A stretch of 5,712 bases of DNA, from positions 1 through 5,712 of the forward strand of contig CAJXAS010000116.1 of NCBI GenBank assembly GCA_913050305.1. Reading direction: 5' to 3'. The translations under genes were made by a program, and so were the position numbers. Below the pieces are notes generated by a model. The model was not told the DNA's origin. It made no database searches and saw only the letters and a list, made by a program, of their open reading frames with translations. Source of the stretch: an uncultured Polaribacter sp. Its GTDB lineage: Bacteria; Bacteroidota; Bacteroidia; Flavobacteriales; Flavobacteriaceae. Of this stretch, positions 1 to 5,712 are shown in pieces (positions within the stretch are counted from its first letter, which is position 1; each line of letters opens with the position of its first letter).

Positions 1-2057
1 AACAAATTCGTCAGTTAACAGGTATGCGTGGATTAATGGCAAAACCTAAAAAATCTACAGCAGGTGGTGGAGAAATCATTGAGAATCCAATTCTTTCTAA
101 CTTTAAGGAAGGGTTATCAATTCTTGAATATTTTATCTCAACGCACGGTGCACGTAAAGGACTTGCGGATACGGCTTTAAAGACGGCAGATGCTGGTTAT
201 TTAACACGTAGATTAGTAGATGTTTCACAAGATGTTATCGTTAATGAAGAAGACTGTGGTACATTAAGAGGTTTAGAGGTGAATCCATTAAAGAAAAATG
301 ATGAGATTGTAGAATCTTTATCAGATAGAATTGAAGGACGTGTCTCTTTAAATGATGTATATCATCCTTTAACAGAAGAAATAATTTTACAAGCAAACGA
401 ACCAATTACTTCTAAACTAGCGATTGCTGTTGAAAAGTCTGGTATCGATGCTGTGCAAGTTAGATCTGCGTTATCATGTGAATCTACGAGAGGTATTTGT
501 GCAAAATGTTACGGGCAGAGTTTATCTACTCTTAATAAAGTACAAATTGGTGAAGCAGTTGGTGTAATTGCTGCACAATCTATTGGAGAACCAGGTACAC
601 AGTTAACATTACGTACATTCCACGTTGGTGGGGTTGCAGGAAACATTTCTGAAGAGAATAAGTTAATTGCTAAGTTTGAAGGAACTGTAAAGATTGAAGA
701 TTTAAGAACTGTATCAGGTAAAGATAATGACGGTAATGCAACAGATATCGTTATTTCTAGAACTGCAGAGATTAAAATTATAAATAAGAAAACAGGTATT
801 ACACAGAGTACAAACATTATCCCTTATGGTTCTGTTATTTTTGATAAAGACAGAAAAACAATCAAAAAAGGAGACGTAATTGTGCAATGGGATCCATTTA
901 ATGGTGTAATCGTTTCTGAGTTTGGAGGTAAAGTGAAGTTTGATAACTTACAACAGGGTGTTAACTATTCTGTAGAAGTTGATGAGCAAACAGGTTTCCA
1001 AGAAATGGTAATGATTGACTCTAAGAACAAGAAATTAATTGCTTCTTTAATCGTTGAAGATAAAGACGGTACTGCTTTACGTTCTTATAGTTTACCAGTT
1101 GGTGCTCACTTAATGGTGAATGACAATGAAATGGTAGAATCTGGACATACGTTAGTTAAAATTCCAAGAAAATCTGGTAAAGCCGGAGATATTACTGGAG
1201 GTTTACCACGTGTAACAGAATTATTTGAAGCACGTAACCCATCGAACCCTTCTGTAGTTTCAGAGATTGATGGTGTTGTTTCTTTCGGGAAAATTAAACG
1301 TGGTAATAGAGAAATTATCGTAGAATCTAAAACTGGAGATATTAGCAAGTATTTAGTAAAACTTTCTAACCAAATTTTAGTTCAGGAAAATGACTTTATT
1401 AAAGCAGGTATGCCATTATCAGACGGAGCAACAACTCCTTCAGATATTTTAAGAATAAAAGGACCTTCTGCAGTGCAAGAATATTTAGTAAATGAAATAC
1501 AAGAAGTATATCGTTTACAAGGTGTGAAAATTAACGACAAACATTTCGAAGTAGTTGTTCGTCAAATGATGCGTAAAGTTAAAATTATTGATTCTGGAGA
1601 TACTTTATTCTTAGAGAATCAATTAATTCATAAAATTGACTTTATCAAAGACAACGATGCAATTTACGGAATGAAAGTTGTTGAAGAGGCTGGAGATTCT
1701 GAGAACTTAAAACCAGGTCAAATTGTTTCTGCACGTCAATTAAGAGATGAGAATTCTTTATTAAGAAGAAATGATCAAAACTTAGTAGAAGCAAGAGATG
1801 CTAAGCCAGCAACGGCAGAGCAGGTTTTACAAGGTATTACAAGAGCATCACTACAAACAAAATCGTTTATTTCTGCAGCTTCTTTCCAGGAGACTACAAA
1901 AGTATTAAACGAGGCTGCTGTAAGTGGTAAAATAGATACATTAGAAGGCTTAAAAGAAAATGTGATTGTTGGTAAGAGAATACCAGCAGGAACAGGTATG
2001 AGGTCTTATGAAAAAATTCTAGTTGGTCCTAAAGACGAAATAGAAAAGAGTTTCTAA
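1..2057 (+). CDS. rpoC: DNA-directed RNA polymerase beta' subunit, C-terminal part (5' truncated by window edge)
   Basis: This is the catalytic largest subunit of bacterial RNA polymerase. The frame is open to the window edge (QIRQLTG precedes the Met at 24), so that Met is internal and about 740 N-terminal residues, including the NADFDGD catalytic loop, are missing. Numbering from that Met: the bridge-helix region with THGARKGLADTALKTADAGY is at about 40-59. The second zinc site is C78, C152, C159 and C162, with the same spacing as E. coli C814/C888/C895/C898. The trigger-loop N-arm is LTLRTFHVGG (about 194-203), with the His that contacts the substrate phosphates at 200. A long insertion of the SI3 type (about 205-385) follows, then DITGGLPRVTELFEAR resumes the trigger loop. 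GVKINDKHFEVVVRQM and SFISAASFQETTKVL are conserved near the end. The gene ends in tandem TAA stops and is followed by an intrinsic terminator. No frameshift or unusual base use was seen. Identification is essentially certain. Confidence 0.98.
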   Translation, partial: QIRQLTGMRGLMAKPKKSTAGGGEIIENPILSNFKEGLSILEYFISTHGARKGLADTALKTADAGYLTRRLVDVSQDVIVNEEDCGTLRGLEVNPLKKNDEIVESLSDRIEGRVSLNDVYHPLTEEIILQANEPITSKLAIAVEKSGIDAVQVRSALSCESTRGICAKCYGQSLSTLNKVQIGEAVGVIAAQSIGEPGTQLTLRTFHVGGVAGNISEENKLIAKFEGTVKIEDLRTVSGKDNDGNATDIVISRTAEIKIINKKTGITQSTNIIPYGSVIFDKDRKTIKKGDVIVQWDPFNGVIVSEFGGKVKFDNLQQGVNYSVEVDEQTGFQEMVMIDSKNKKLIASLIVEDKDGTALRSYSLPVGAHLMVNDNEMVESGHTLVKIPRKSGKAGDITGGLPRVTELFEARNPSNPSVVSEIDGVVSFGKIKRGNREIIVESKTGDISKYLVKLSNQILVQENDFIKAGMPLSDGATTPSDILRIKGPSAVQEYLVNEIQEVYRLQGVKINDKHFEVVVRQMMRKVKIIDSGDTLFLENQLIHKIDFIKDNDAIYGMKVVEEAGDSENLKPGQIVSARQLRDENSLLRRNDQNLVEARDAKPATAEQVLQGITRASLQTKSFISAASFQETTKVLNEAAVSGKIDTLEGLKENVIVGKRIPAGTGMRSYEKILVGPKDEIEKSF

Positions 2058-2087
2058 TAACTTTTACTAGTTAAAAGTTTACTATTT

Positions 2088-2146
2088 AAAAGTTGAATTG
2101 TGTTCTGTAAATTTTTTATGGAATTCAATTCAACTTTTTTATTTTT
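2088..2146 (+). terminator. Intrinsic terminator after rpoC
   Basis: A perfect 13-bp stem pairs 2088-2100 (AAAAGTTGAATTG) with 2126-2138 (CAATTCAACTTTT). The loop is about 25 nt, and a T-rich tract runs to 2146. It lies 30 nt past the rpoC stop and before the DUF3467 start, so it should end or attenuate the rpoBC transcript. The loop is long for a classical terminator, so partial read-through is plausible. Confidence 0.8.
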
Positions 2147-2188
2147 TGTACCTTTCAAGTATTAAATAAGTTGAAAATTAAATAAATT

Positions 2189-2500
2189 ATGGAAGAAAAT
2201 AAAAACAAAGACGGACAATTAAATATAGAATTAGATCAAGTAATTGCAGAAGGAACCTATTCTAATTTGGCTATTATCAATCATTCTGTTTCAGAATTTA
2301 TTGTAGATTTTATTAATATAATGCCAGGTGTACCAAAGGCAAAAGTAAAATCTAGAATTATATTAACCCCGCAACATGCAAAAAGGTTGGCAAAGGCTTT
2401 AGCAGATAATGTTAGGAAATTTGAACAAGCTAATGGTGAAATTAAGGATTATGAACGTCCGCCAGTTCCAATGAATTTTGGACCAACAGGACAAGCGTAG
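2189..2500 (+). CDS. DUF3467 family small protein downstream of rpoC
   Basis: This encodes a 103-residue soluble protein with no signal peptide or membrane segment. It resembles the DUF3467 family of Bacteroidota. The N-terminal tail is polar (MEENKNKDGQ). The core SNLAIINHSVSEFIVDFINIMPG (about 26-48) looks like a beta strand followed by a family-typical 'SEFxxDF' stretch. The segment KVKSRIILTPQHAKRLAKALADNVRKFE (about 53-80) reads as a strand followed by an amphipathic helix. The tail is Pro-rich (ERPPVPMNFGP). I know of no established function. It is co-directional with rpoC but 131 nt away across a terminator, so it may depend on read-through or on a weak promoter of its own. The ATG at 2189 is preceded by an A/T-rich leader without a Shine-Dalgarno sequence, normal for this phylum. 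The family call is from recognition of the sequence pattern and context, not from a search. Confidence 0.88.
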   Translation: MEENKNKDGQLNIELDQVIAEGTYSNLAIINHSVSEFIVDFINIMPGVPKAKVKSRIILTPQHAKRLAKALADNVRKFEQANGEIKDYERPPVPMNFGPTGQA

Positions 2501-2520
2501 AATTTATTTAAATACACATC

Positions 2521-2563
2521 AAAAAAGTAGTTACGATCGTATGATATCTGAGCTACTTTTTTT
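2521..2563. terminator. Bidirectional terminator between convergent genes
   Basis: AAAAAAGTAG (2521-2530) pairs with CTACTTTTTT (2553-2562), extended by a T-G and a T-A pair inward (2531-2532 with 2551-2552). The loop itself contains the palindrome ACGATCGT. The A run before and T run after the stem allow it to end transcripts from both sides: DUF3467 on the plus strand (stop 21 nt upstream) and the acyltransferase on the minus strand (stop about 75 nt away). Confidence 0.85.
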
Positions 2564-2637
2564 ATGAACAAAATAGTAATTATATTATTCCCTTAAATAT
2601 TATACTTCACATAACACTGATACTTTAATAGCGCTAA

Positions 2638-3717
2638 TTACTTTTTAAAGATACTTCTTAAATGCTTGTATAAAAATGCATTTGTTTTTACATAATGAAA
2701 AGAAATAAAGCAGACAATAGCAATAAAGAACAATGCGCCAAAAATGGCTTGCCAAGGAGTTAATGTTTTTCCAATAATTCTATTTAAGCCAATACCCACA
2801 AAACTTCCATAAATAATCGTAAAATGAATTACATAAATAGATAGCGTTTTTTGTCCGATTTTTAAAATTAATGGAAACTTTAAATAATTTTCAAATGCAT
2901 AGAAAAAAGAAAAGTATAAAAATACATTTCCTAGTCTTGTAAATAAATAATTATAGTTTGCAGCATCTAAAAATAATTGAATATTCGATATTCTATATAG
3001 TAAAATTAAGATATCAGAAGAACAAATAATTAAGACCCAACCTAATATAAAGAAAGATAAGACTGTTATTTTTTTAAATTGAGGTCTATTTGAATACTTA
3101 TGAAATAATGTCGCTATATACGCTCCAAATGCAATATATCCAAACCATGGGGTAATTGTAAATATAGAACCGTTTCCTTTTGAAACATAATTATTTAGAA
3201 GTGCAGGAAGGGCGTCAAAACTTATGGTACGATATAATGGTTCTGAGATAAAAATCAGAAAACCTAGAGCTAATAAAATAAAAGAAAATAATAGTACTCT
3301 TTTTGCACATAAGTAATAGAGTACAATAACTATTATAAGACTTAAACCAATACACTGTAAAACATCAATAACTAAAAAATAGCTATTAAAATAGCCAGAG
3401 AACCACGACAAGAAAGGTATTCTAAGCAAGTAACCAATACCAATAAGAAAAAGACCTCTTATAATTCCTTTTCGCATTCTTTGTTTGTCTTCCCCTTTTT
3501 CTTTTGCTCTTAGCAATAAATAGGTAAAAATTAAACCTGAAATAGTAAAAAACGTTGGTGCGGTAATTCCTCTGAAGTAAGACCACACAGCATAAGGAAT
3601 AGCGTTTATATCTTTATAAGAATCCGCCAAGAGTGTATTTATAAAGTGTCCTTGCAACATCATTAGAATTGCAAAAGCACGAATAATATCAATAAAATAT
3701 AACCTTTTACTATTCAT
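2638..3717 (-). CDS. Polytopic membrane acyltransferase, HGSNAT/DUF1624-like
   Basis: This encodes a 359-residue integral membrane protein with roughly ten hydrophobic segments (about 9-29, 48-69, 87-102, 111-136, 139-158, 187-206, 217-241, 262-279, 290-310, 321-342). Family-like features are the N-terminal FIDIIRAFAILMMLQGHF with His24, TAPTFFTISGLIF (about 52-64), VIDVLQCIGLSLI (about 116-128), TPWFGYIAFGAYIA (about 189-202) and GQKTLSIYVIHFT (about 288-300). These match the heparan-alpha-glucosaminide N-acetyltransferase catalytic (DUF1624) type of membrane acyltransferase; the broader acyltransferase-3 family is the alternative. Such proteins move acyl groups onto extracytoplasmic sugars; the substrate here cannot be told from sequence. 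I chose the ATG at 3717. A TTG at 3732 would add five residues (MKKTR), but ATG is strongly preferred in these bacteria and the added residues lie outside the conserved region. It lies downstream of aroC on the same strand, 192 nt away, with its own candidate promoter box. Confidence 0.82.
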   Translation of the reverse strand: MNSKRLYFIDIIRAFAILMMLQGHFINTLLADSYKDINAIPYAVWSYFRGITAPTFFTISGLIFTYLLLRAKEKGEDKQRMRKGIIRGLFLIGIGYLLRIPFLSWFSGYFNSYFLVIDVLQCIGLSLIIVIVLYYLCAKRVLLFSFILLALGFLIFISEPLYRTISFDALPALLNNYVSKGNGSIFTITPWFGYIAFGAYIATLFHKYSNRPQFKKITVLSFFILGWVLIICSSDILILLYRISNIQLFLDAANYNYLFTRLGNVFLYFSFFYAFENYLKFPLILKIGQKTLSIYVIHFTIIYGSFVGIGLNRIIGKTLTPWQAIFGALFFIAIVCFISFHYVKTNAFLYKHLRSIFKK

Positions 3718-3842
3718 TCGTGTTTTTTTCAACTTTAAATAATGTGATATATTCTATCTTAAGCTTTCTGTTGTAGATTATTTTAGAATAAGGTTTACTA
3801 TTGTATCCAGTATCTCCTATTCCTTTTAATGGTAATACATTA

Positions 3843-3850
3843 CAAACATA
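3843..3850 (-). promoter_or_regulatory. Candidate -7 promoter box for the acyltransferase gene
   Basis: Read on the minus strand this is TATGTTTG, an exact match to the Bacteroidota -7 consensus TAnnTTTG. I see no clean TTG at the -33 position. The predicted transcript would have a leader of about 120 nt before the ATG at 3717. No terminator is visible between aroC and this gene, so co-transcription with aroC is also possible. Confidence 0.45.
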
Positions 3851-3909
3851 AACTTTAATTTAGATTGAATTATATGAACGAAAGTAAATAAATAAATTTA
3901 AAGTTGTTT

Positions 3910-4974
3910 TTAAATCTGTCTGGTTCTATTTAGTAACCAAAAATCTGCTAAAACTAATGCAGTCATAGCTTCTATTATTGGCACTGCTCTTGGCACAACA
4001 CAAGGATCATGTCTTCCTTTACCAGTAATTTCTGTCACTTCACTTTCAGAATTAATAGTCTGTTGAGAACTCATAATAGTGGCAACAGGTTTAAAGGCTA
4101 CCCTAAAGTAGATATCCATTCCGTTACTTATTCCACCCTGAATTCCACCCGATAGATTTGTTTTAGTAGATCCATCAGCATTAAATACATCATTATGTTC
4201 TGTACCTTTCATTTTCGAACCACAAAATCCACTACCAAATTCAAATCCTTTTACAGCATTTATAGAAAGCATTGCCTTACCTAATTCAGCATGTAGTTTA
4301 TTAAAAATTGGTTCCCCTAAGCCTACAGGAACATTCTGTGCAACACAAGTAATTGTTCCACCAATGGTATCACCTGCCTTTCTAATTTCTTTTATTTTGG
4401 TAATCATTTTCTCAGCTGAAGCTTCATCAGGACATCGAACAATATTACTTTCTGTTTTAGAAAAGTCTAATTCTTGATATGGTTTTTCCATAAAAATTTC
4501 ACCAACAGAAGAGGTAAATGCATTTATTTCTATAGATGAAATTAGTTGTTTCGCCAAAGCACCCGCAACTACCCAATTTGCAGTTTCACGTGCTGAACTT
4601 CTACCTCCACCTCTAAAATCTCTAAATCCATATTTTTGATCATATGTAAAATCGGCATGAGATGGTCTGTAAACATTCGTATTATGATTGTAGTCTTTAG
4701 ATTTCTGGTTGGTATTTCTAATAATAAAACCAATTGAGGTTCCTGTTGTTTTTCCTTCAAAAATACCTGAAAGAAATTCTACAGTATCTGGTTCTTTACG
4801 TTGTGTAACAATTTTAGATTGCCCAGGTTTACGTCTATTTAATTCATCTTGAATAGCATCAAGGTTCACCTCTAAACCAGCAGGGAAACCATCTATAACA
4901 CCACCAATGGCAGTTCCATGAGATTCACCATAGGTTGTAACTCTTAATAAATTTCCAAAAGAATTAAATGACAT
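3910..4974 (-). CDS. aroC: Chorismate synthase
   Basis: AroC converts 5-enolpyruvylshikimate-3-phosphate to chorismate, the last step of the shikimate pathway, using reduced FMN. It acts in the cytosol as a homotetramer. The 354-residue product is full length for the family. All three family signatures are present: GESHG at 16-20 near the N-terminus, FRGGGRSSARETANWVVAGA at about 120-139, and GRHDPCVVPRAVP at about 320-332. The conserved His19 and His106 (YRPSHADFTY) are the likely acid/base residues. The RRKPGQS stretch (47-53) belongs to the active site. The ATG at 4974 begins the conserved MSFNSFGNLLRVTTYGESHG start, so the start is secure. It is transcribed divergently from tRNA-Ser, and a promoter box lies 24 nt upstream. 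No terminator was seen after the stop. Confidence 0.98.
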   Translation of the reverse strand: MSFNSFGNLLRVTTYGESHGTAIGGVIDGFPAGLEVNLDAIQDELNRRKPGQSKIVTQRKEPDTVEFLSGIFEGKTTGTSIGFIIRNTNQKSKDYNHNTNVYRPSHADFTYDQKYGFRDFRGGGRSSARETANWVVAGALAKQLISSIEINAFTSSVGEIFMEKPYQELDFSKTESNIVRCPDEASAEKMITKIKEIRKAGDTIGGTITCVAQNVPVGLGEPIFNKLHAELGKAMLSINAVKGFEFGSGFCGSKMKGTEHNDVFNADGSTKTNLSGGIQGGISNGMDIYFRVAFKPVATIMSSQQTINSESEVTEITGKGRHDPCVVPRAVPIIEAMTALVLADFWLLNRTRQI

Positions 4975-4997
4975 TTTGTTTATGTTAAATTATAATA

Positions 4998-5005
4998 CAA
5001 ATATA
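4998..5005 (-). promoter_or_regulatory. Candidate -7 promoter box for aroC
   Basis: On the minus strand this reads TATATTTG, an exact TAnnTTTG match. It sits 24 nt upstream of the aroC ATG, which predicts a short leader of roughly 15-20 nt. A clear -33 TTG is not visible upstream. The call rests on the box and its position. Confidence 0.6.
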
Positions 5006-5147
5006 CTAAAGTGAATAGAAGTAATTTCTAAATTTTATGCTTTTATAATGATTTCTATATTTTCTAATAGTGTAACAGAGCCTGATTATGAAGAAGATAG
5101 ATTTAATATTTAATTATATTCAAGAAAGATAAAAAATAATAGCTTTT

Positions 5148-5182
5148 TTGTTTTTTAGAATTAAATATTCAATCTATATTTG
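5148..5182 (+). promoter_or_regulatory. Promoter of tRNA-Ser
   Basis: TATATTTG at 5175-5182 is an exact Bacteroidota -7 box. A TTG at 5148-5150, the end of a T-run, is the candidate -33 element with a 24-nt spacer, slightly longer than usual. The box is followed by a C-rich stretch (GCACCCGC). Transcription would start near 5188, giving a 5' leader of about 30 nt that is removed by RNase P before the tRNA at 5217. Confidence 0.7.
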
Positions 5183-5216
5183 CACCCGCATTAAGGGAAT
5201 ACCTTATGAGACTACT

Positions 5217-5301
5217 GGAGAAATGGCAGAGCGGTCGAATGCGGTAGTCTTGAAAACTATTGACTGTAACAGGTCCGGGGGTTCGAATCCCTCTTTCTCC
5301 G
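5217..5301 (+). tRNA. tRNA-Ser, anticodon TGA
   Basis: This is an 85-nt class II tRNA. The acceptor stem is GGAGAAA (5217-5223) with TTTCTCC (5294-5300), followed by discriminator G at 5301. The D stem is GCA (5226-5228) with TGC (5240-5242). The anticodon stem is GTAGT (5244-5248) with ACTAT (5256-5260), and the loop CTTGAAA places anticodon TGA at 5251-5253, reading serine UCN codons. A 16-nt variable arm (5261-5276) with a short stem is the serine hallmark. The T stem is GGGGG/CCCTC around TTCGAAT (5282-5288). CCA is not encoded and would be added by the nucleotidyltransferase. Apparent small proteins on both strands here are artefacts of this tRNA. Confidence 0.97.
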
Positions 5302-5336
5302 CAAAAGGAAACCCACAACGTTGTTGTGGGTTTTTT
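5286..5336 (+). repeat. Direct repeat copy 1: tRNA-Ser 3' end plus terminator
   Basis: This 51-nt block, running from the T loop of the tRNA through the acceptor 3' strand and the terminator T run, recurs at 5456-5506 with 49 of 51 bases identical. The differences are G5307 against A5477 and G5320 against A5490. Similarity stops abruptly at both edges. This copy is the one that belongs to the intact tRNA. Confidence 0.93.
5309..5336 (+). terminator. Intrinsic terminator after tRNA-Ser (copy 1)
   Basis: A perfect 11-bp stem pairs AAACCCACAAC (5309-5319) with GTTGTGGGTTT (5323-5333). The loop is GTT and the stem is followed by a T run, beginning only 8 nt after the tRNA end. It is a strong, compact terminator. 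Its T run is also the first base run of the long hairpin that follows. Confidence 0.93.
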
Positions 5337-5386
5337 GTTTTCTAAAAAAGCCAAACTCGTTTGCGCTTTTTCTAGAAAACAAAAAA
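5331..5386. repeat. 56-nt imperfect inverted repeat (hairpin) between the two terminators
   Basis: The left arm 5331-5356 pairs with the right arm 5359-5386 through 26 base pairs, with two single-base bulges (C5364 and C5372) and a 2-nt loop (TC, 5357-5358). The outer part is TTTTTTGTTTTCTA against TAGAAAACAAAAAA. The inner part is CAAAC against GTTTG, and the middle AAAAAGCC/GGCTTTTT-like block gives T tracts on both strands, so it could also act as a bidirectional terminator. It overlaps the last 3 bp of the preceding terminator stem, so the two folds compete at their junction. Confidence 0.8.
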
Positions 5387-5390
5387 GACA

Positions 5391-5409
5391 AAATTCTTGC
5401 AAAGAATTT
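5391..5409. repeat. Small perfect hairpin in the inter-repeat spacer
   Basis: AAATTCTT (5391-5398) pairs with AAGAATTT (5402-5409) around a GCA loop. It lies in the 119-nt spacer between the two direct-repeat copies. I see no gene in the spacer. Confidence 0.55.
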
Positions 5410-5455
5410 GGGTTTCTATGCTTGTTCTGGATTTCCTTCTGGGACGCACGAAGTA

Positions 5456-5506
5456 AATCCCTCTTTCTCCGCAAAAAGAAACCCACAACATTGTTGTGGG
5501 TTTTTT
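5456..5506 (+). repeat. Direct repeat copy 2: orphan tRNA-Ser 3' end plus terminator
   Basis: This second copy of the 51-nt block starts at the T-loop remnant and includes the acceptor 3' strand TTTCTCC and discriminator G. It has no tRNA 5' half: no GGAGAAA partner, D arm or serine anticodon arm can be found in the preceding 120 nt. It is therefore a fragment and not a second tRNA gene. Its position 170 bp downstream of the intact tRNA end is the arrangement left by integration into, or unequal recombination at, a tRNA 3' end. Confidence 0.9.
5479..5506 (+). terminator. Second intrinsic terminator (copy 2)
   Basis: The 11-bp stem AAACCCACAAC (5479-5489) with GTTGTGGGTTT (5493-5503) is identical to copy 1. 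Only the loop (ATT instead of GTT) differs, and a T run follows. It would catch any read-through past the first terminator and the long hairpin. Confidence 0.88.
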
Positions 5507-5551
5507 CTTTAACCAAATTTTTAAATTAACCTGGTTTTATATGCTTGTTCA

Positions 5552-5608
5552 ATATTACCAATAAATTAGTCACGAGGTGACTATTTATTTCACAGTATTT
5601 AGTAATAT
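5552..5608. repeat. Nested stem-loop in the terminal intergenic region
   Basis: TAGTCAC (5567-5573) pairs perfectly with GTGACTA (5577-5583) around a GAG loop. After one bulged T, AATAAA (5560-5565) pairs with TTTATT (5584-5589). An outer arm ATATTAC (5552-5558) pairs with GTAATAT (5602-5608) across an asymmetric internal loop. No T run follows, so it is not an ordinary terminator. The rest of 5513-5712 is AT-rich with no gene that I can support. A further 9-bp inverted pair (5616-5624 with 5683-5691) lies in it. Confidence 0.6.
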
Positions 5609-5712
5609 GAAATGTATTAGAACATACAAAAATTAAGAGTTATTATTTTTTTAATGGTAGTTTTTTGAAGTTTTATTTCAGGTGTTCTAATTTTAATATG
5701 CGCTGTATTTAT

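Noticed and set aside
509..1348. Minus-strand open frames of 102 and 80 residues inside rpoC
   Set aside because: They lie antisense to a clearly conserved coding sequence, have no recognisable family and no promoter, and are shadows of rpoC.
4569..4760. 63-residue minus-strand frame inside aroC
   Set aside because: It is an out-of-frame shadow of aroC, overlapping the segment that encodes the conserved GGGRSSARET signature.
5048..5113. 21-residue plus-strand frame starting MISIFSNSVTEPDYEED, and an overlapping 14-residue frame starting MKKIDLIF at 5086
   Set aside because: They are too short to support, with no recognised family and no promoter box upstream. They lie in the divergent spacer between aroC and the tRNA promoter.
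5387..5470. Second, degraded tRNA gene before the orphan 3' end
   Set aside because: I looked for an acceptor 5' strand GGAGAAA, a D arm and a serine anticodon arm upstream of 5456 and found none, so only the 3' fragment is supported.
5286..5506. CRISPR array
   Set aside because: There are only two repeat units, the repeat is explained by the tRNA end plus terminator, and no cas genes are present.
5148..5529. Overlapping small open frames on both strands over the tRNA and its repeats (up to 115 residues)
   Set aside because: Their sequence is just translation of the tRNA-Ser and terminator (for example MAERSNAVVLKTIDCN on plus and GERGIRTPGPVTVN on minus). Such frames are well-known annotation artefacts, and the same peptide ending recurs only because the DNA is repeated.
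5618..5712. Minus-strand frame open from the right window edge for about 31 codons
   Set aside because: Its composition is not protein-like (Ile/Lys/Thr-rich low complexity), there is no recognisable motif, and an AT-rich 90-nt stretch can stay open by chance. A gene end beyond the window cannot be excluded.

Overview
The window looks like an ordinary chromosomal segment of a marine-type Bacteroidota bacterium, most likely Flavobacteriaceae. The DNA is AT-rich. The rpoC tail carries the large trigger-loop insertion. rpoC is followed by a small DUF3467 gene, an arrangement I recall from flavobacteria. No clear Shine-Dalgarno sequences precede the genes, and three regulatory regions contain the Bacteroidota -7 box TAnnTTTG.

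Layout. Positions 1-2057 (+) hold the C-terminal half of rpoC, whose 5' part lies outside the window. An intrinsic terminator follows at about 2088-2146. Positions 2189-2500 (+) encode a 103-residue DUF3467 protein. A hairpin with A/T-rich flanks at 2521-2563 separates it from a convergent minus-strand gene and can serve both strands. Positions 2638-3717 (-) encode a polytopic membrane acyltransferase of the HGSNAT/DUF1624 type. Positions 3910-4974 (-) encode chorismate synthase, AroC. The divergent region 4975-5216 holds an aroC promoter box and a tRNA promoter. Positions 5217-5301 (+) are tRNA-Ser(TGA).

The stretch 5302-5712 has no gene that I can support, but it is rich in structure. A strong terminator follows the tRNA. 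It runs into a 56-nt imperfect hairpin, and then a second copy (49/51 identical) of the tRNA 3' end plus terminator appears 170 bp downstream. After that comes a separate nested stem-loop at 5552-5608. The duplicated tRNA end looks like the scar of an integration or recombination event and is the most interesting part of the window.

The genes do not form one pathway. rpoC is transcription machinery and DUF3467 is its small neighbour of unknown function. aroC is the last step of the shikimate pathway, and the acyltransferase is probably an envelope-modifying enzyme. I did not find a convincing undescribed multi-gene system here. The unusual content is the non-coding architecture beside the tRNA.
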